Positions 22,455 to 33,589 are shown, counted from the stretch's first letter. The stretch: DNA of 64,000 bases from Rattus norvegicus (GCF_036323735.1 NC_086034.1:72283939-72347938), one strand, 5' to 3'. Made by a program: numbers and translations. Notes: generated by a model not told the origin, from the sequence alone.

Positions 22455-22515
22455 TAACTTTGGAGTTGAGGAAACTAAGACTGAGGAAAACAGAGGGAAC
22501 TGCCTCAAGAATAAT
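22455..22515 (-). repeat. MIR-like relic (antisense)
   Basis: TTGGAGTTGAGGAAACTAAG, ACTGAGGAAAACAGAGGGAA and CTGCCTCAAGAATA follow the antisense MIR core (GATGAGGAAACTGAGGC, AGAGAGGTTAAG, TTGCCCAAGG). Short and weak. Confidence 0.4.
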
Positions 22516-22522
22516 AATTTTT

Positions 22523-22536
22523 CTGCCCCCTGCTGG
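22523..22536 (-). promoter_or_regulatory. CTCF-type motif (minus)
   Basis: CTGCCCCCTGCTGG is the reverse complement of CCAGCAGGGGGCAG, a full match to the CTCF core. It lies in unique sequence just after a MIR-like relic, facing the plus motif at 19396. Confidence 0.65.
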
Positions 22537-23138
22537 GAATGGGCCTCTTGTCTTGGATTCATGGCTCTTTCTTCTCTGCCCACTAGATCTGGTGCAGACC
22601 TCTGGGTCTGCTTTGTCTCTTGAACTTTCAACTTCCATTGTCAAACCTGTGACAAACGACTTGGAAAAAAGCAAATTGTCCTCTTAGACTAGATTCAAGT
22701 GCCACTCTTTGGGTCACCCTGACCTATGGCAGTTGACTCCTGAGAACTAATTGGCATTGGGAAATGAAAAATGGCTGAATTTGGAGTCAGGGAGCTATAT
22801 CCCATTTCTTTTTTTCTGGCATGCGCAAGTAACTTGGTCTCTACATAGCTTGAACCATGGGTGCGAAAGTGACCTTAGGAAGCTGTGAGACAAGCACGGC
22901 GGTTTTCTGTCAGCCAGTGACTATGGGATAGTATTCAAAAGTGTAAGTCCTTTCCCCAACTTCCCCTAGTCAAAGAGGGTCTTAGTTGAAACTAGCAGTG
23001 AGAGAGACAGTATCATCATCCCTTCAGGGCCTCGGGGCCATCTTGCAAGTTTGTGACTAAGTTAACAGACACGCTCCCCAGAAGCTCTGAGGTACTCCAA
23101 TACAAGGGAAATGGATAACACCATGAATAGTAGGGCTG
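22537..23138. other. Unassigned non-coding sequence
   Basis: No recognised element. Confidence 0.4.
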
Positions 23139-23229
23139 CTGATGTTGTTGTTGTTGTTGTTCTTTGGGGGGGGGGTTGTTTTTGTTTTTGTTTATGTCTA
23201 TGTTTATTTGTTTATTTGTTTATTTATTG
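23139..23229. repeat. (TTG)n, G-run and (TTTA/TTTG)n
   Basis: About eight TTG units, a G10 run at 23166-23175, then TTTG/TTTA units. Confidence 0.92.
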
Positions 23230-23899
23230 TAATGTGTATGTGTTCTAGTTTTGCCTTGGGTAAATGTTATTAAACGTAGGCATAAGAGGAGAGGAAAAGG
23301 AAATCTCTCTGACTTTCAGAGGCAACTCGCTCACATCCATGTAGCTCTGTGATTCTTCCCTGCTCCTCCTTCCCGGAAGCATCAACACCAGCAAGAAGCT
23401 CATGGGCCTGATGTGCCCACAGGTCTAGAGCCTTAATAAGTCAGTCATCCCCAGTCTTATTTGGCCGGTCAGTTTTCCCTGTGTACTGGTCTTCAATTCA
23501 GCCTTCGTTCCTTTGACTCCCCACCCCCCCACCCCCCACACACACACTTCAGTGTCTTTCCATTTAATTTTCCCTGAACACAAATAAAACACAGCAGAAG
23601 AATTCCGGGACGTCAGTGTGCGTCTCTCCCAACAAGGCTTGGAGTGGGCGAGTCGCTCTGCCTTCCTCCTTGTCTGCCTGTCTGGCAGACACTCTGCTAG
23701 GGCAGGCTTTTGTTTCCCTGGGTTATGATTTACGCGAGTGGACCCAGAGCAGGGAAGAGACGAGTATCAATTTCGCTGGGTTACCGTGTTAAATGACCGA
23801 TGCATGGATGGTTACTGCTGCCTCGGGAGCAAATGAAAGCCCTTTGCTTCTCTGACACTGCCGCCCCCCCCACCCCAGTCCCCCAACTGATGATCAGTT
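23230..23899. other. Unassigned sequence, C-rich stretch
   Basis: A CCACCCCCCCACCCCCCACA run occurs near 23521-23545 and another C-rich run near 23863-23876. The rest looks unique. Confidence 0.45.
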
Positions 23900-24270
23900 A
23901 AAAATGTAAATAAAAAGACCGCACTTTGGAGAGAGTCAGCTCCGGAGGGGGGGAAAATTGCGAAAGCGAAGTTTATTGATCCCCCGGCCGAGATTGATGG
24001 CACAATAAGGGCAGGAGGCGAAGAGTGATTTTGCTTTTGAAAACGTTGATGAATAAACACGGAGGGGCAACAAATAGCTGGGCTCAGCCAGTGATGGACG
24101 GCGGTGGAGGAACAAGATGCATTTTTATAAATGGGTGAAAGGAGAGGAGGACTTATTAAAAAAATGAATGACCACATGTGGCAGGGATATGCCAGTAGGG
24201 AGAAGAAAGCCATTGATTTATGTGTACTACTGGCATTTGAAAATTCAATAATAACACTGACAAATGAGAG
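23900..24270. promoter_or_regulatory. Candidate conserved non-coding block (strong look)
   Basis: Unique, repeat-free DNA packed with transcription-factor-like words: GCGAAGTTTATTGATC, CCGAGATTGATGGCAC, TTGATGAATAAACAC, TTTTTATAAATGGG, AATGAATGACCACATGTGG (E-box), GCCATTGATTTATG, AATTCAATAATAACAC. This is the texture of a deeply conserved enhancer. A frame of 133 codons on the minus strand crosses it but has no protein signature. Conservation not tested. Confidence 0.45.
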
Positions 24271-24783
24271 GCAAACCTGGCCACAGGACAGCGCTGAGCC
24301 AAGGAATGGAGAAAGAAAATGCCAAGGTCAGAAAGAAGGAACAGAAAAACAAGCTCATGTTGGAAAGCTTTACATTAGCCGGGCTCTATAAAGACATTAA
24401 GAAAAATCCCACCGCTCTCCGTGGGCAGCTCTGTGAGTCCGGCCACTGAGCAGGGCCCTGGCTGTCCCGCTGCCTAGAGGAGGGAGCTTCATGGCCACTA
24501 GTGGCTGTGCTGCCCCGAGTCTGAGGTGCCTTCGGTGCCAGCTTTAAACACCCACACAATCTGGAAGCCCCTGTGGTGGGGTCCTGTTGACCCCGCTTTG
24601 TTGTTTGGGGCTGCTCCTCTGCGCATGGACCCTGTACTGGGTGAGGACGTGATGTCCGGTCTAGGGAGCCTCTTGTTCTTTGCCTCAGTGTAAGCAGCGT
24701 CAGACACGTCAGTTCTTCCAGCCTTTCTTTAGGTCCTTTCCCCGTCTGTGCTATGTTCACTGAAGCACCTTTCCCCTGAATCT
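24271..24783. other. Unassigned sequence with a palindromic CTCF-like core
   Basis: CCACTAGTGGC at 24495-24505 is a perfect palindrome that resembles the CTCF core in both directions. No repeat or exon recognised around it. A 134-codon minus frame at 24386-24790 is not supported. Confidence 0.35.
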
Positions 24784-24826
24784 CATTCATTCATTCATTC
24801 ATTCATTCATTCATTCATTCATTCAT
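24784..24826. repeat. (ATTC)n microsatellite
   Basis: About ten ATTC units. Confidence 0.97.
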
Positions 24827-25145
24827 ACACTAGAAACCCTTCTGGGAAGTCTTTGTGGGAGAAGCTGAATGGCTTTGGAGGCTGTTAGCAAGATGATACC
24901 AGAGTATGGCGAAATGCCCCCTTGACCGCATGGATGTGTGCTCACCTTCTCCTGTTGAGCAGACGCTCGGAAAGTGAGCCAAACCAATGACCTCTGACTT
25001 ATGCCAACCTCCTGCTTTCCCGGGAGGCTCCACCCAGTTCTCTGCCTCTAAGCACAGACTGATAGTGTGATCCTGATATTGTAACATTTCAGCCCTTTGC
25101 TGAATACTCTTTTGTTTCCCAGCTCTGCCTTAAACGGCAAAGGAG
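24827..25145. other. Unassigned non-coding sequence
   Basis: Nothing recognised. Confidence 0.4.
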
Positions 25146-25159
25146 TGTGTGTGGTGTGT

Positions 25160-25191
<32 letters not shown>
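25146..25191. repeat. (GT)n microsatellite
   Basis: Interrupted then pure GT run. Confidence 0.96.
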
Positions 25192-25361
25192 TAAGACACC
25201 CTCCAGGGAGAGGGCTGGTCACCTGTCACAGAGCTTTTTGTCTCTTCCCCATTCTGCTGCTATTTCCCTGGGGCTTTGGCTGGCTGTGTGATGTCTTCTC
25301 CAAATGTTAGAAGGTGAGTGGGGGTTTGAGTAGAAGCATAAATCCTTGCTAATGTTCTCCT

Positions 25362-25384
25362 AAAAAAAAAAAAAAAAAAAAAAA
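25362..25384. repeat. Poly(A) run
   Basis: 23 consecutive A. No retroposon body or duplication was recognised next to it. Confidence 0.95.
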
Positions 25385-27437
25385 CCAGGAGGTACCATCT
25401 CTCCCAAGGGCCTGTCTGCCAGCCTGATCCAACAGTTGGGATGGCCAGGAAGCCCCAGGTGTGTGCCTGTCTATGCAGGGTCATTACAGGCCTCCCTAGC
25501 TCGTCAAGTTTTCGAGTGGAAATATTTCATTAGCTCCTACCATACAGCCAAGGCTTCTTTTGTTTCCTCTCTCTGAAAATTCTCAGGAAATTTTTCTCCC
25601 TGCCTTGGTTCCCAGTGGCAGACAGGTAATAAATAGGAAGGCATTGGACTGAAAGGTGGATAATGAACTGGGGTAGGAGGGAGAGCTTTCTCAGGTTTGA
25701 AGAAGGCTCTTGTATAGCCTCTCTTACAGGTCTAGTGGCCACAACGAGCAAGTCTACTTGGCCTCCGTCCTTCCGGGCTTCTCAAGGACTCATGCATATT
25801 GTCCTGATTGAGATACCTGATCTGCAAAATAGGTCCTCCTCTTTCTCTCCATGGTGGCTTAGGGGGAAGAGAATGGTGGTCGGACATGCAATTGCCCAGT
25901 GTCACTGATAACTCAGTCCCCCAGGACCTGAAGTTTGTCACTCAGCTTGTATTTGCTGGATAAAGGGAGGAATACAATGAATTGGAAGTGTGCACAGAGA
26001 CTGTGGAAGCTCTACTTGGCTTCTGAGAATTCAGGGTGCCTTGACAGAAGAGATGACATTGAAATCCACTCTTTAAGTGTAAATGAAGATGGGGAGAGAT
26101 CCTTTCTGTCCAAAGGTCAGGCTGGCATAGAGCGGCGATGCTAACTAACATTGGAGATACCCGTTTATGGGAAGTGGAGATATGTCAGGAGGGAGGACAC
26201 CAGCAGCTGAGCTTAGACGAAGATGCTGTGTTTCACACTCTCTGCTCCGGCTAACACAGAAACAAGGCTTAGAACGAAAGGGAGCCAGGGCAGGAGGTCA
26301 GGGCAGTCTGACCCAAAATGCCAATGGCTGCAGCATTGCTCTGAGCTTTCCCATACCTGGAGCAGTAGGTATTTAAGTGAGTGAGCCATGGGTCATCGTG
26401 TGGTCTTGGGAGGCTGAACGGGTCAGCCCTTCTATTTCTCAATAGCAATGCCAGGAGAGGGGTTAGGAACGTTTGGGGGAAGACCTTGCTGGGCATTAAG
26501 GCGTATACCAGTCCTACTCATCTGTGTCACGACACACTGAAGGTGGGAAGTGCCAATCCAAAACGCTTTGGAAGAGTGGCTTCTGTTTCACAGAGAAGCC
26601 ATTGCTCTGAGTCCTTCGGTGTCAGGGCTTATGGAGTCTAAGCCTAAAATATAGGTCAAGCTGCTCTGCCTGGTGAGGGTCAGGCCAGCTCTTGCTGTCC
26701 CTAGAGGAGAGTGATGTGCCCCTGCAGGCCCCACTGGAGCAGCTCCGATCAAAAGCCCTCCATTTGGGACAAAGGAAATGGATTTCTAGGCAAAGTGGGC
26801 AGCACAGAACTGGAAGAGACTATGTCAAATCATTGGCCGTAAGGGCTATGGTCATTCTGGGCACGGTAAATAAAGCTACAAGAGAGGGTATTCCAACAGG
26901 GATTAGGGGGTCTTACTTGCCCAACAAAATGGGGTAGGGTCTCTTTAAGGGGGTGGGCTTTGTTTTTCATATCTTTCTGTCACTAGGAATCCTGGATCCA
27001 AGGCGAGCCTTGGCAGGGGTTGGATGTGCTATGACTTTCCTCTAGGATATGTGAAGAGTGATGCAGAGGAACGGTTGAAGAAAAGAGAAGGAACTTGTCC
27101 ACCTTGATACTTCCTCTGCTTCCTAAGTTGCTGAGTTAAAGCTTTTGTTTGTTGTCTGAATAACAAAACGTCCCCATGCTTTAACCCACTACTTGCCATG
27201 AAGTTTTCTGACTGTTTTATTTTGCTGAGACGAGCCCTCTAATTCTTAGTATTTTTCTCCCTTAAACACTAAAAAGGTTTTCTTCTCGTTTTTGTTTGAA
27301 TAAAACCATCCTTTATTTGTGTGGGATACAGTAAAGAGCTTTATCGCGAGTAAAGAAAGGGAGGAGGCTGTCCACGTCTGTGAGAGCTTTCTTCATTGGT
27401 GGATGGTAAGCCAATGAACAGAACCAAGCTTGGCACC
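25385..27437. other. Unassigned non-coding sequence
   Basis: About 2 kb with no recognised repeat family, exon or RNA gene. Short frames on both strands overlap heavily. Confidence 0.4.
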
Positions 27438-27548
27438 CTCCCACACAGATAAAGCCTTACTACATAGCTCAAACTGGCCTTCAACTTTTGCTTCCTCTCA
27501 CTTGACCTGCCCCAGTGCCGGAATACGGCATGCACCACAGTCAATGAA
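27438..27548 (-). repeat. Old B1-type SINE (antisense)
   Basis: TACATAGCTCAAACTGGCCT, TCAACTTTTGCTTCCTCTCA, CCCCAGTGCCGGAATACGG and CATGCACCACAGTC keep the antisense B1 order. Strongly diverged, probably a proto-B1 age copy. Confidence 0.55.
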
Positions 27549-27895
27549 GCACACTTCCTTAACAGGGACCTAATAAGGAACATCTTCCAGCCACTTCAGA
27601 AGAGACCTATAGGCCCTGGAGGCTTCTACTGAGGCTCTTACTTTCTTCGGGCTGCCTCTGGGCTCTGACCCTAGAAGGTCACAGGGCAGCACACAAGGAA
27701 GGGAAATGTCTGTTGTCTGAGCCTCCTGAGACTGTTCCAGGCAGGCTGGCTAGGGCTCCCACCTCTTCCCTTGAGCATTTAGTGGGAAGCCATTGTGACT
27801 AGGCCTGAGAGAGTCAGGAATACAAACTGCTTTTAAACAAAGCTGCCCTGCCATTTCTTCTAAGGAGTAGGAACTCTTTCCACTGGGAACAGATC
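27549..27895. other. Unassigned non-coding sequence
   Basis: Nothing recognised. Confidence 0.4.
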
Positions 27896-28014
27896 ATCCC
27901 TCTGAGCTTGTTGTGTAACCTCAAGCTTATGTCTGAGTCAGGTTTTCCTTATCTTCAAAGTGACAAAACCATCAGTCCTCTCATAACATTGTCATAAGGG
28001 TTGGGTATCATCGT
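27896..28014 (+). repeat. MIR SINE relic
   Basis: GAGCTTGTTGTGTAACCTCA, TCTGAGTCAGGTTTTCCTTA, TCTTCAAAGTGACAAAACCA and CATTGTCATAAGGGTTGGGT follow sense MIR (TGTGTGACCTTGGGCAAG, CTGAGCCTCAGTTTCC, TCTGTAAAATGGGG, CATAGGGTTGTTG). Confidence 0.6.
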
Positions 28015-28057
28015 GGCTATGGACAGGCTGTGGGCCTATATCACATTAATGGAGAAT

Positions 28058-28189
28058 TTCTTCTTCTTCTTCTTCTTCTTCTTCTTCTTCTTCTTCTTCT
28101 TCTTCTTCTTCTTCTTCCTCTTCCTCTTCCTCTTCCTCTTCCTCTTCTTCTTCTTCTCCTCCTCCTCCTCCTCCTCCTCCTTCTTCTTC

Positions 28190-28245
<56 letters not shown>

Positions 28246-28251
28246 TCTCTC
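28058..28251. repeat. Long polypyrimidine tract (TTC)n-(TTCCTC)n-(TCC)n-(CT)n
   Basis: Nearly 195 bp of pure pyrimidine on the plus strand: about 19 TTC units, TTCCTC units, TCC units, TTC units, then about 26 CT units. It has mirror symmetry of the kind that allows triplex DNA. The poly-Phe, poly-Leu, poly-Ser and Arg-Glu frames across it are artefacts. Confidence 0.97.
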
Positions 28252-29424
28252 ATCACACCAGTGTGAAGAATCATAAGAGCCACAGGGAAATTTCAGAAGG
28301 CAAACAGCCCTCCTTCAGACATCTCAGCACTCACAAGGTGATCATCAGCCCAGGGATCTGGGATCTGCTTTGGGGGGGGGGGGGATGAGGAAGGCCTGGA
28401 AGGAAGGATGAAATGTCGAGTGTCCTGCGTGTTTGCTTTTTATCTGTTGCTTATTTACATGGTTCTTCCCAGTTCACATTGCATAAGTCATGAGAGCGGA
28501 AATGTTCAGAGTCCTTGTCTTCATTTACTCAAAGTATTTGCCCCTTTCCTGATGTGTGGGGTCGAGGTTCCCTGTGGTGGAAGGAAAACGCCTGCTTTAA
28601 CTTAGCCTGCCTCTGGACTAATCAGATTTTTGGCAAAGAGGCTGTTGTTTGACATCTATAGCCTTCCCACCCAGAGCTGCTCCATTCCCTGGAGTCTGTC
28701 AGAGCTGAGGAAGTGGTAGAACATAGACATACAGACAATGGGCAGGCAGACTGGCAAGCAGGTAGGCAGACACATCAATCTGGCAAGTGAGTCTGAGAAA
28801 ATCTCTCTCTGTTCACTGCTACAAAGATCACTATGAAGATGGGGTCCCATTCACATATGTGTTTAGCTGTTGTGACTCCTGAAGGCAAAGACAAGAGGAA
28901 CTTTGAGTCACAATGTCTGCCCCTCCTCTGTTAGGGTAGGGACAGTCACGTGGATAGTCAGAGCCATGATAAATGCCATTTCCGGCTGCCTTGTAGCTCA
29001 GCCTTGACTTTAATTCATTGCTGCTTGCCTTGATCTTGATGCTAATAGTTGACTGAGAATATGTTTACGGGAAAGACAAAATAAGTGTTGCCATTTTCCT
29101 TTATCCACTATGAAACACCTGTTTCAGATGCTGTGTTTTAAAAAGGCCCAGCCTGGCCTTCTGTCATGTAATAGCCAATGCTTACTACATTGTATCTATT
29201 TCACTTACTTTGTCCTAACCTTTGGATATTCAGACATAAATTCCATCCATAAATATATAGTATATCTACCATCTTGAATGCTGGGTAAAATTGATCAACA
29301 CACTGGGGGAGGGGTTAAAGACTCCCCCCCAACAATGTCAATAAAATAGTTTCCTTTGGGTTTAGGTCTCGGCATCAACTCATGACATCTTAACCACTGG
29401 CTCTTTTGTTCTCCACATGTCCCA
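28252..29424. other. Unassigned sequence with a G13 run
   Basis: A run of 13 G is at 28372-28384. The remaining 1.1 kb is unassigned and shows no exon. Confidence 0.4.
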
Positions 29425-29580
29425 CACAAAGTACTTGACCACTGTGGTCTCCCTTTTCTCCATGTGTAAACAGGGGGACCTGTTAGTAATTACTCTTGCT
29501 ACAATGACAATTTAAAAATATTTAGATAGCTGAATAGTTCTCCATGCATAGTAAGTCTCCAGTGAATGTGACCTATATTA
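29425..29580 (+). repeat. MIR SINE relic
   Basis: GTACTTGACCACTGTGGTCT, CCCTTTTCTCCATGTGTAAA, CAGGGGGACCTGTTAGTAAT and CCATGCATAGTAAGTCTCC follow the sense MIR core and 3' end. Diverged. Confidence 0.5.
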
Positions 29581-29604
29581 TCCCAATGGAAAATATCATT
29601 TAGC

Positions 29605-29706
29605 TGTGGACCCCTTGAACGAGGGGTGTAACTGTATACCCGCGATTTTTAGCACAGTCCTTAGTGCGTAATAGACTTTTCATAAATATTTGTTGACTGG
29701 ACAACA
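29605..29706 (+). repeat. L2 LINE 3'-end relic
   Basis: GGACCCCTTGAACGAGGGGT, TAACTGTATACCCGCG, TTTAGCACAGTCCTTAGTGC and TTTTCATAAATATTTGTTGA match the L2 3' end (CTCCTTGAGGGCAGGG, TATCCCCAGCG, GCACAGTGCCTGGCAC, CAATAAATATTTGTTGAAT). L2 predates the mammalian radiation. Confidence 0.6.
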
Positions 29707-30134
29707 GACAGACTATGGCTCATGGAGACTGTCCAAACTGTTGACTTCATAAAGCCTGCAAAAATATAAATTTGGATTGTAAAGATAAAATCAGTTCTTC
29801 GTTGCCTGTAGCAGTTTTCCTAACTGACCAAATGGCTGAGCATCTATAATGAGGCCCAGGATTGTAAGCCCGAGACTCAGACCAGGGAGGTCAACAGTAA
29901 TTTTCACCACCTCAGTATCTAAACACTAGTGAGGCTTACAACTATCTGCAGATGTCAGCAGAAGAGTGGGGGAGTTCAGGCCCATGCCCACGGTGGCGTT
30001 GGGGACCAACACCGTAACCATATGGGCTGTACCCATAGGAGAACCAGCCGCCCCTCCCAAACCCAGGCTCACGATATTCATAGCCATGTTGCTTCGGTGA
30101 GGGGCCAATGGCTGGGGGAATGGGAGCTGCCGTG
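29707..30134. other. Unassigned non-coding sequence
   Basis: No recognised element. Confidence 0.4.
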
Positions 30135-30560
30135 GGGTCTGGGGCTGATGGGAAACAAAGTATCTCTCTCAGAGGCAGCTGGGCTTATTTTAATGGGCAA
30201 GGTCAGCAATGAAATGACCAAGAAGAGAAATTACTGCCACCATGGATCAGTTACAATCTTATATCAATTATTCCCTGTCCCATTCCCTTGGCCACGGGCT
30301 GAAGCAAACATGGCCCCTAATCAGTTTTACATCTCGGTTTAATTTTATTGGAAAGAGGAACTGGCAATGCATCACAGGGGCCGAGTGTGACACGAAAGGT
30401 GACCCCCCTTGCCAACTTAATGGCACAATACATAACCCTTAATGAAGTCGCTATCTTGTCCCTCTTCTGCCGTCCCGGCCCTGTGATTTACAACAGCATC
30501 ATTTGCTTTGCTCTCTTCTCATCTCGGCTTTGACAAAGTGGATGAAACAATTATCTTCGT
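30135..30560. promoter_or_regulatory. Candidate conserved non-coding block (strong look)
   Basis: Unique, repeat-free and rich in regulatory words: CAATTATTCC, CCCCTAATCAGTTTTAC, GGTTTAATTTTATTGG, GGCACAATACATAACC, CTTAATGAAGTCGC, GAAACAATTATC. It also has the palindrome CTTTGACAAAG at 30528-30538, which presents TCF/LEF or SOX-like CTTTG on both strands. It has the appearance of an enhancer of a developmental gene outside the window. Frames of 137, 66 and 61 codons here have no family resemblance. Conservation not tested. Confidence 0.45.
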
Positions 30561-31237
30561 TATCGGGCAACGCGGTAGAAGTGGGGCGGTTGGGGGATTT
30601 CTGCAGGTGGACAGCCTTGGCTAGGAATCAACACCGGTGGAGAAACGTGCCGGGGAATGTCCCCCTCCTCTCTCTCGCTTGTGACTATGAGCCTCTGAAG
30701 ATGGATCGTGTATCCCAACGAGCAGTGTGAGCCTTACATCATTGTGGCAAGAAGTCATTTCAGAAGAAGGGGAAGCTGCCGACAGAATAGAGCTCAGGGT
30801 TTCCGCAGTTTATTCTCAGGGGAGCCCCTAGGAGGTGTTTTCAGTACATGCCCCGGCCGTGTTCTCCCTCACACCATCCTCTTACATTCCTCAGTGGGGA
30901 ATAGCACCTGCGTTTTATGTGTTATAAATGATACCTTGTTTTTGTTTATCATAATTAAAAAGTATGTGTTGCTTTATTCAAATGATATTTGCTTGGTTCC
31001 TTGTGCATAGTAATCCGGGTGCTGTGGGAAGAAAGAGAAGGAGTAGCTCTGAATATTATCTTCAAAAAATCGGGGTGCTCTACCGGAATAAGAGTGGCCT
31101 GACTCTTCAGTAAATGAAGCATGCATAGAGAGGGAACCAAAGTGTGTAAACGGGAACATGTAGTTGTCCGGAAGAGGTTATTTTAAAAGGAGGGGGGTAG
31201 AATTTGAACAATTTCAAAGAGAAGTGCTAGCTAACCA
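30561..31237. other. Unassigned non-coding sequence
   Basis: No recognised element or exon. Confidence 0.4.
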
Positions 31238-31330
31238 TGGCCCACATGCCTGTCCCCAGCGCTGAGGGCAGATCGTGAGCTTGGGGACATCCTGGGTAGC
31301 ACAGTAAGATTCTGTCAAACAAAGGTAAAA
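31238..31330 (+). repeat. B1-type SINE relic
   Basis: TGCCTGTCCCCAGCGCTGAG, GGCAGATCGTGAGCTTGGGG, TCCTGGGTAGCACAGTAAGA and TTCTGTCAAACAAAGG keep sense B1/B4 order. Short, diverged. Confidence 0.45.
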
Positions 31331-31619
31331 GCTCTCTTCCCTACAAAGTGCACTGGTATTCATTATCCTGCAGGACATGTTTTGGAACAGAGCGAGGCTG
31401 ACAGAGAAACCCAACCTGTGGCCTGGATATCCCAACTAGAAGTAGCGATGTATCAAACCTTGTTGAAGAGTTACAATGTTTAATTGGGAGATCTTGAGAG
31501 GGAAGTCTACAAAAGCAGAAACTACACTCAATTTTGTCGCTTAGGCTGGGTGGGGCCTTGACCTAGGGTGTTTCTCCCTTGGGAGACTTATGGAAGTGGG
31601 CCCATAAGCACACGCTTGT

Positions 31620-31960
31620 CATTGACTAAATTACATTGTCTTTGGCTATACAATTTTCCAACAGATAAGCTTGCGAAACTCAATCAAGTATCTTCTTTTG
31701 CACTGTGTAGACTCGGGAAGAATTGCAATTAGGTTTTTTTTTTCCTTTTTTTTTTTTTTTTTTTTTTTACTAACTTCCAGGTTCTCTGAGAACAAAATTA
31801 ATAGGTTGGAGGGTCATTAATCAGCGTGATTCTCTTTGCAAATACCACCTGAATAAGTAGTCCATGTTTTTAGAGAGATTTTTAATAACAATGACAGTTG
31901 GCTCCGTGGCATTTTTCTCCGGCAGAAGGAAAACCATAGCGTAGATGTGGTTCATCTGAA
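31620..31960. promoter_or_regulatory. Candidate conserved non-coding block split by a poly(T) run
   Basis: Unique AT-rich flanks with ATTGACTAAATTACATTGTC, CAATTTTCCAACAGATAAGC, AGAATTGCAATTAGG, AAAATTAATAGG and GGTCATTAATCAGCGTG surround a T-rich run at about 31732-31769. Enhancer-like word content. Conservation not tested. Confidence 0.3.
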
Positions 31961-33589
31961 ACAGACCCTTCATATAAATCTGCACGTGAGTACACTTTAA
32001 AATGACGACATCCTATCAATTAACATATATGCACACATAGAGGCCATCCATGGGGTCGTCAATGTGCAACTCATTGAATCTCAGCCTTCACCCTGCCCTA
32101 CTGTGTGTGGAAGGTAAAGGGGACAGCTTGGTACTCATACTTGGTATAACTAGATTTTCCAAAAGTAGCCCATATTCACTTTCAACAAGTATGTCACCAG
32201 GTTGGCTGCCGAAGCAAGGTGACAATAAGGATCACAGTCAATAGTCAACCAAAGTATCAATGTTCAGAACCCCTTTGCTCAAAAGAGCATTGCTTCAATG
32301 CTCTTCTGCCTCACATCCAACCACCCTTGTATGCTTCGCTCTCACCCAGTTAGCCACTGCCCTGCCTTCAGAAGCGCATGCATTGCCTTTGGTATTAAAC
32401 CCTGACTGTTGTCTTGTCCCTGACAGGCACCTTATAGAATAAAGACGGAGCTGAGGAAAGGGTGCTGTGTAGAGTGCAGACATCAGAGGGTTATTTCATC
32501 TGTTTATGCTGCTAAATGGGGAGTTGAAGAGGTGAATCTTCAAGGAGCAATGACCTGAATAGGGCTTGTTGTACCTGGGCCGGAGCACCACATGGGAAGC
32601 ACCATCCCATGCTCCCCACTGGGCAGGTAGGGGTGCTTGATAGGATAATCTCTGAGAGGTAAGACCTTTTTTGGGCTAGAGTTGGAGAAGAGGGAGGCAG
32701 GAGAGGGAACCCTGTGGCTACTTCCTTTGATCTCAGTAAATTGGAAAGGTTTCCCCTGGTGCCTGCTGCTATTTCCTGATGGAAAGCTCTTCCACTGATA
32801 GAGATCCAGATGGAGTTTATGGACACGGGGCTGTAGACACGCTCTGGGATAATGAAAAAATAGGCCCACGGTAGCCATATGCTCCGTGGCAGTTTGCTAG
32901 AAGGAACTCCAGTTGAGTGCATACAAAATAGCATTTTTTGGCAGCAATGACTAAGGGGATCCTCTGCATTTCCATGCCTTTTGAAAAAGGATCTTTTGGT
33001 CTGATCTATGTGAATTTTAACAACAAAAAAAATTTTTTTTAAGCGAAACGCTCTTTCCTCTGACCTTGAGATTTATTTCAGATTAGGGTGACCTGGGATG
33101 AGGATATACTCAGAGAACGGGCACTCTCCTTGGTTCTGTTTCCTTCAGGAGTCTTTCTCCTCCGTGGGAGGCTGCCTGGTACCTGGTAAGTCTATAATAA
33201 TACCCTCTGTTGATCTCCTCCAGCTTGACTGACACTGCTACACTGTCACACTGAGAATCCGCCAAGCTATTGCCCAAGGTGATGCAAATAGAACTTAACC
33301 AGATCCGAATCCAAGTCACTCTTGTCCAGAAGCTTCTAGAACTCACGTTCTCTGAGTATAACACGGCTGTCTCAAGTCGAGGCACAGGAAAGGATGCTCT
33401 GAGTAGTTCCACATGTTTGTAAAGCATACAGCGCTATATTTTAACGGAGGGTCTGGGCTCATTTATAACATGGGGTTGTCAGGAGGTGTATGTTTTTCTT
33501 ACCATAGCTTTAAGGGTCTTTAAAATGGAATATTCTAGGTCTAGGCCCTCCTCAAATATGATTTAACTCTGTATATTTACTCCTGGAGT
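31961..33589. other. Unassigned non-coding sequence
   Basis: No recognised transposon. A perfect A8T8 palindrome lies at about 33026-33041. Minus-strand frames of 140 and 112 codons at 32512-32934 and 32540-32878 overlap in different frames and have no domain signature. Confidence 0.4.

Noticed and set aside
28001..28283. Phe/Leu/Ser-rich and Arg-Glu-rich frames over the polypyrimidine tract
   Set aside because: Pure translation of (TTC)n/(CT)n repeats on both strands.
32512..32934. 140- and 112-codon overlapping minus frames
   Set aside because: Two different frames over the same DNA, no domain signature, no conservation evidence available.
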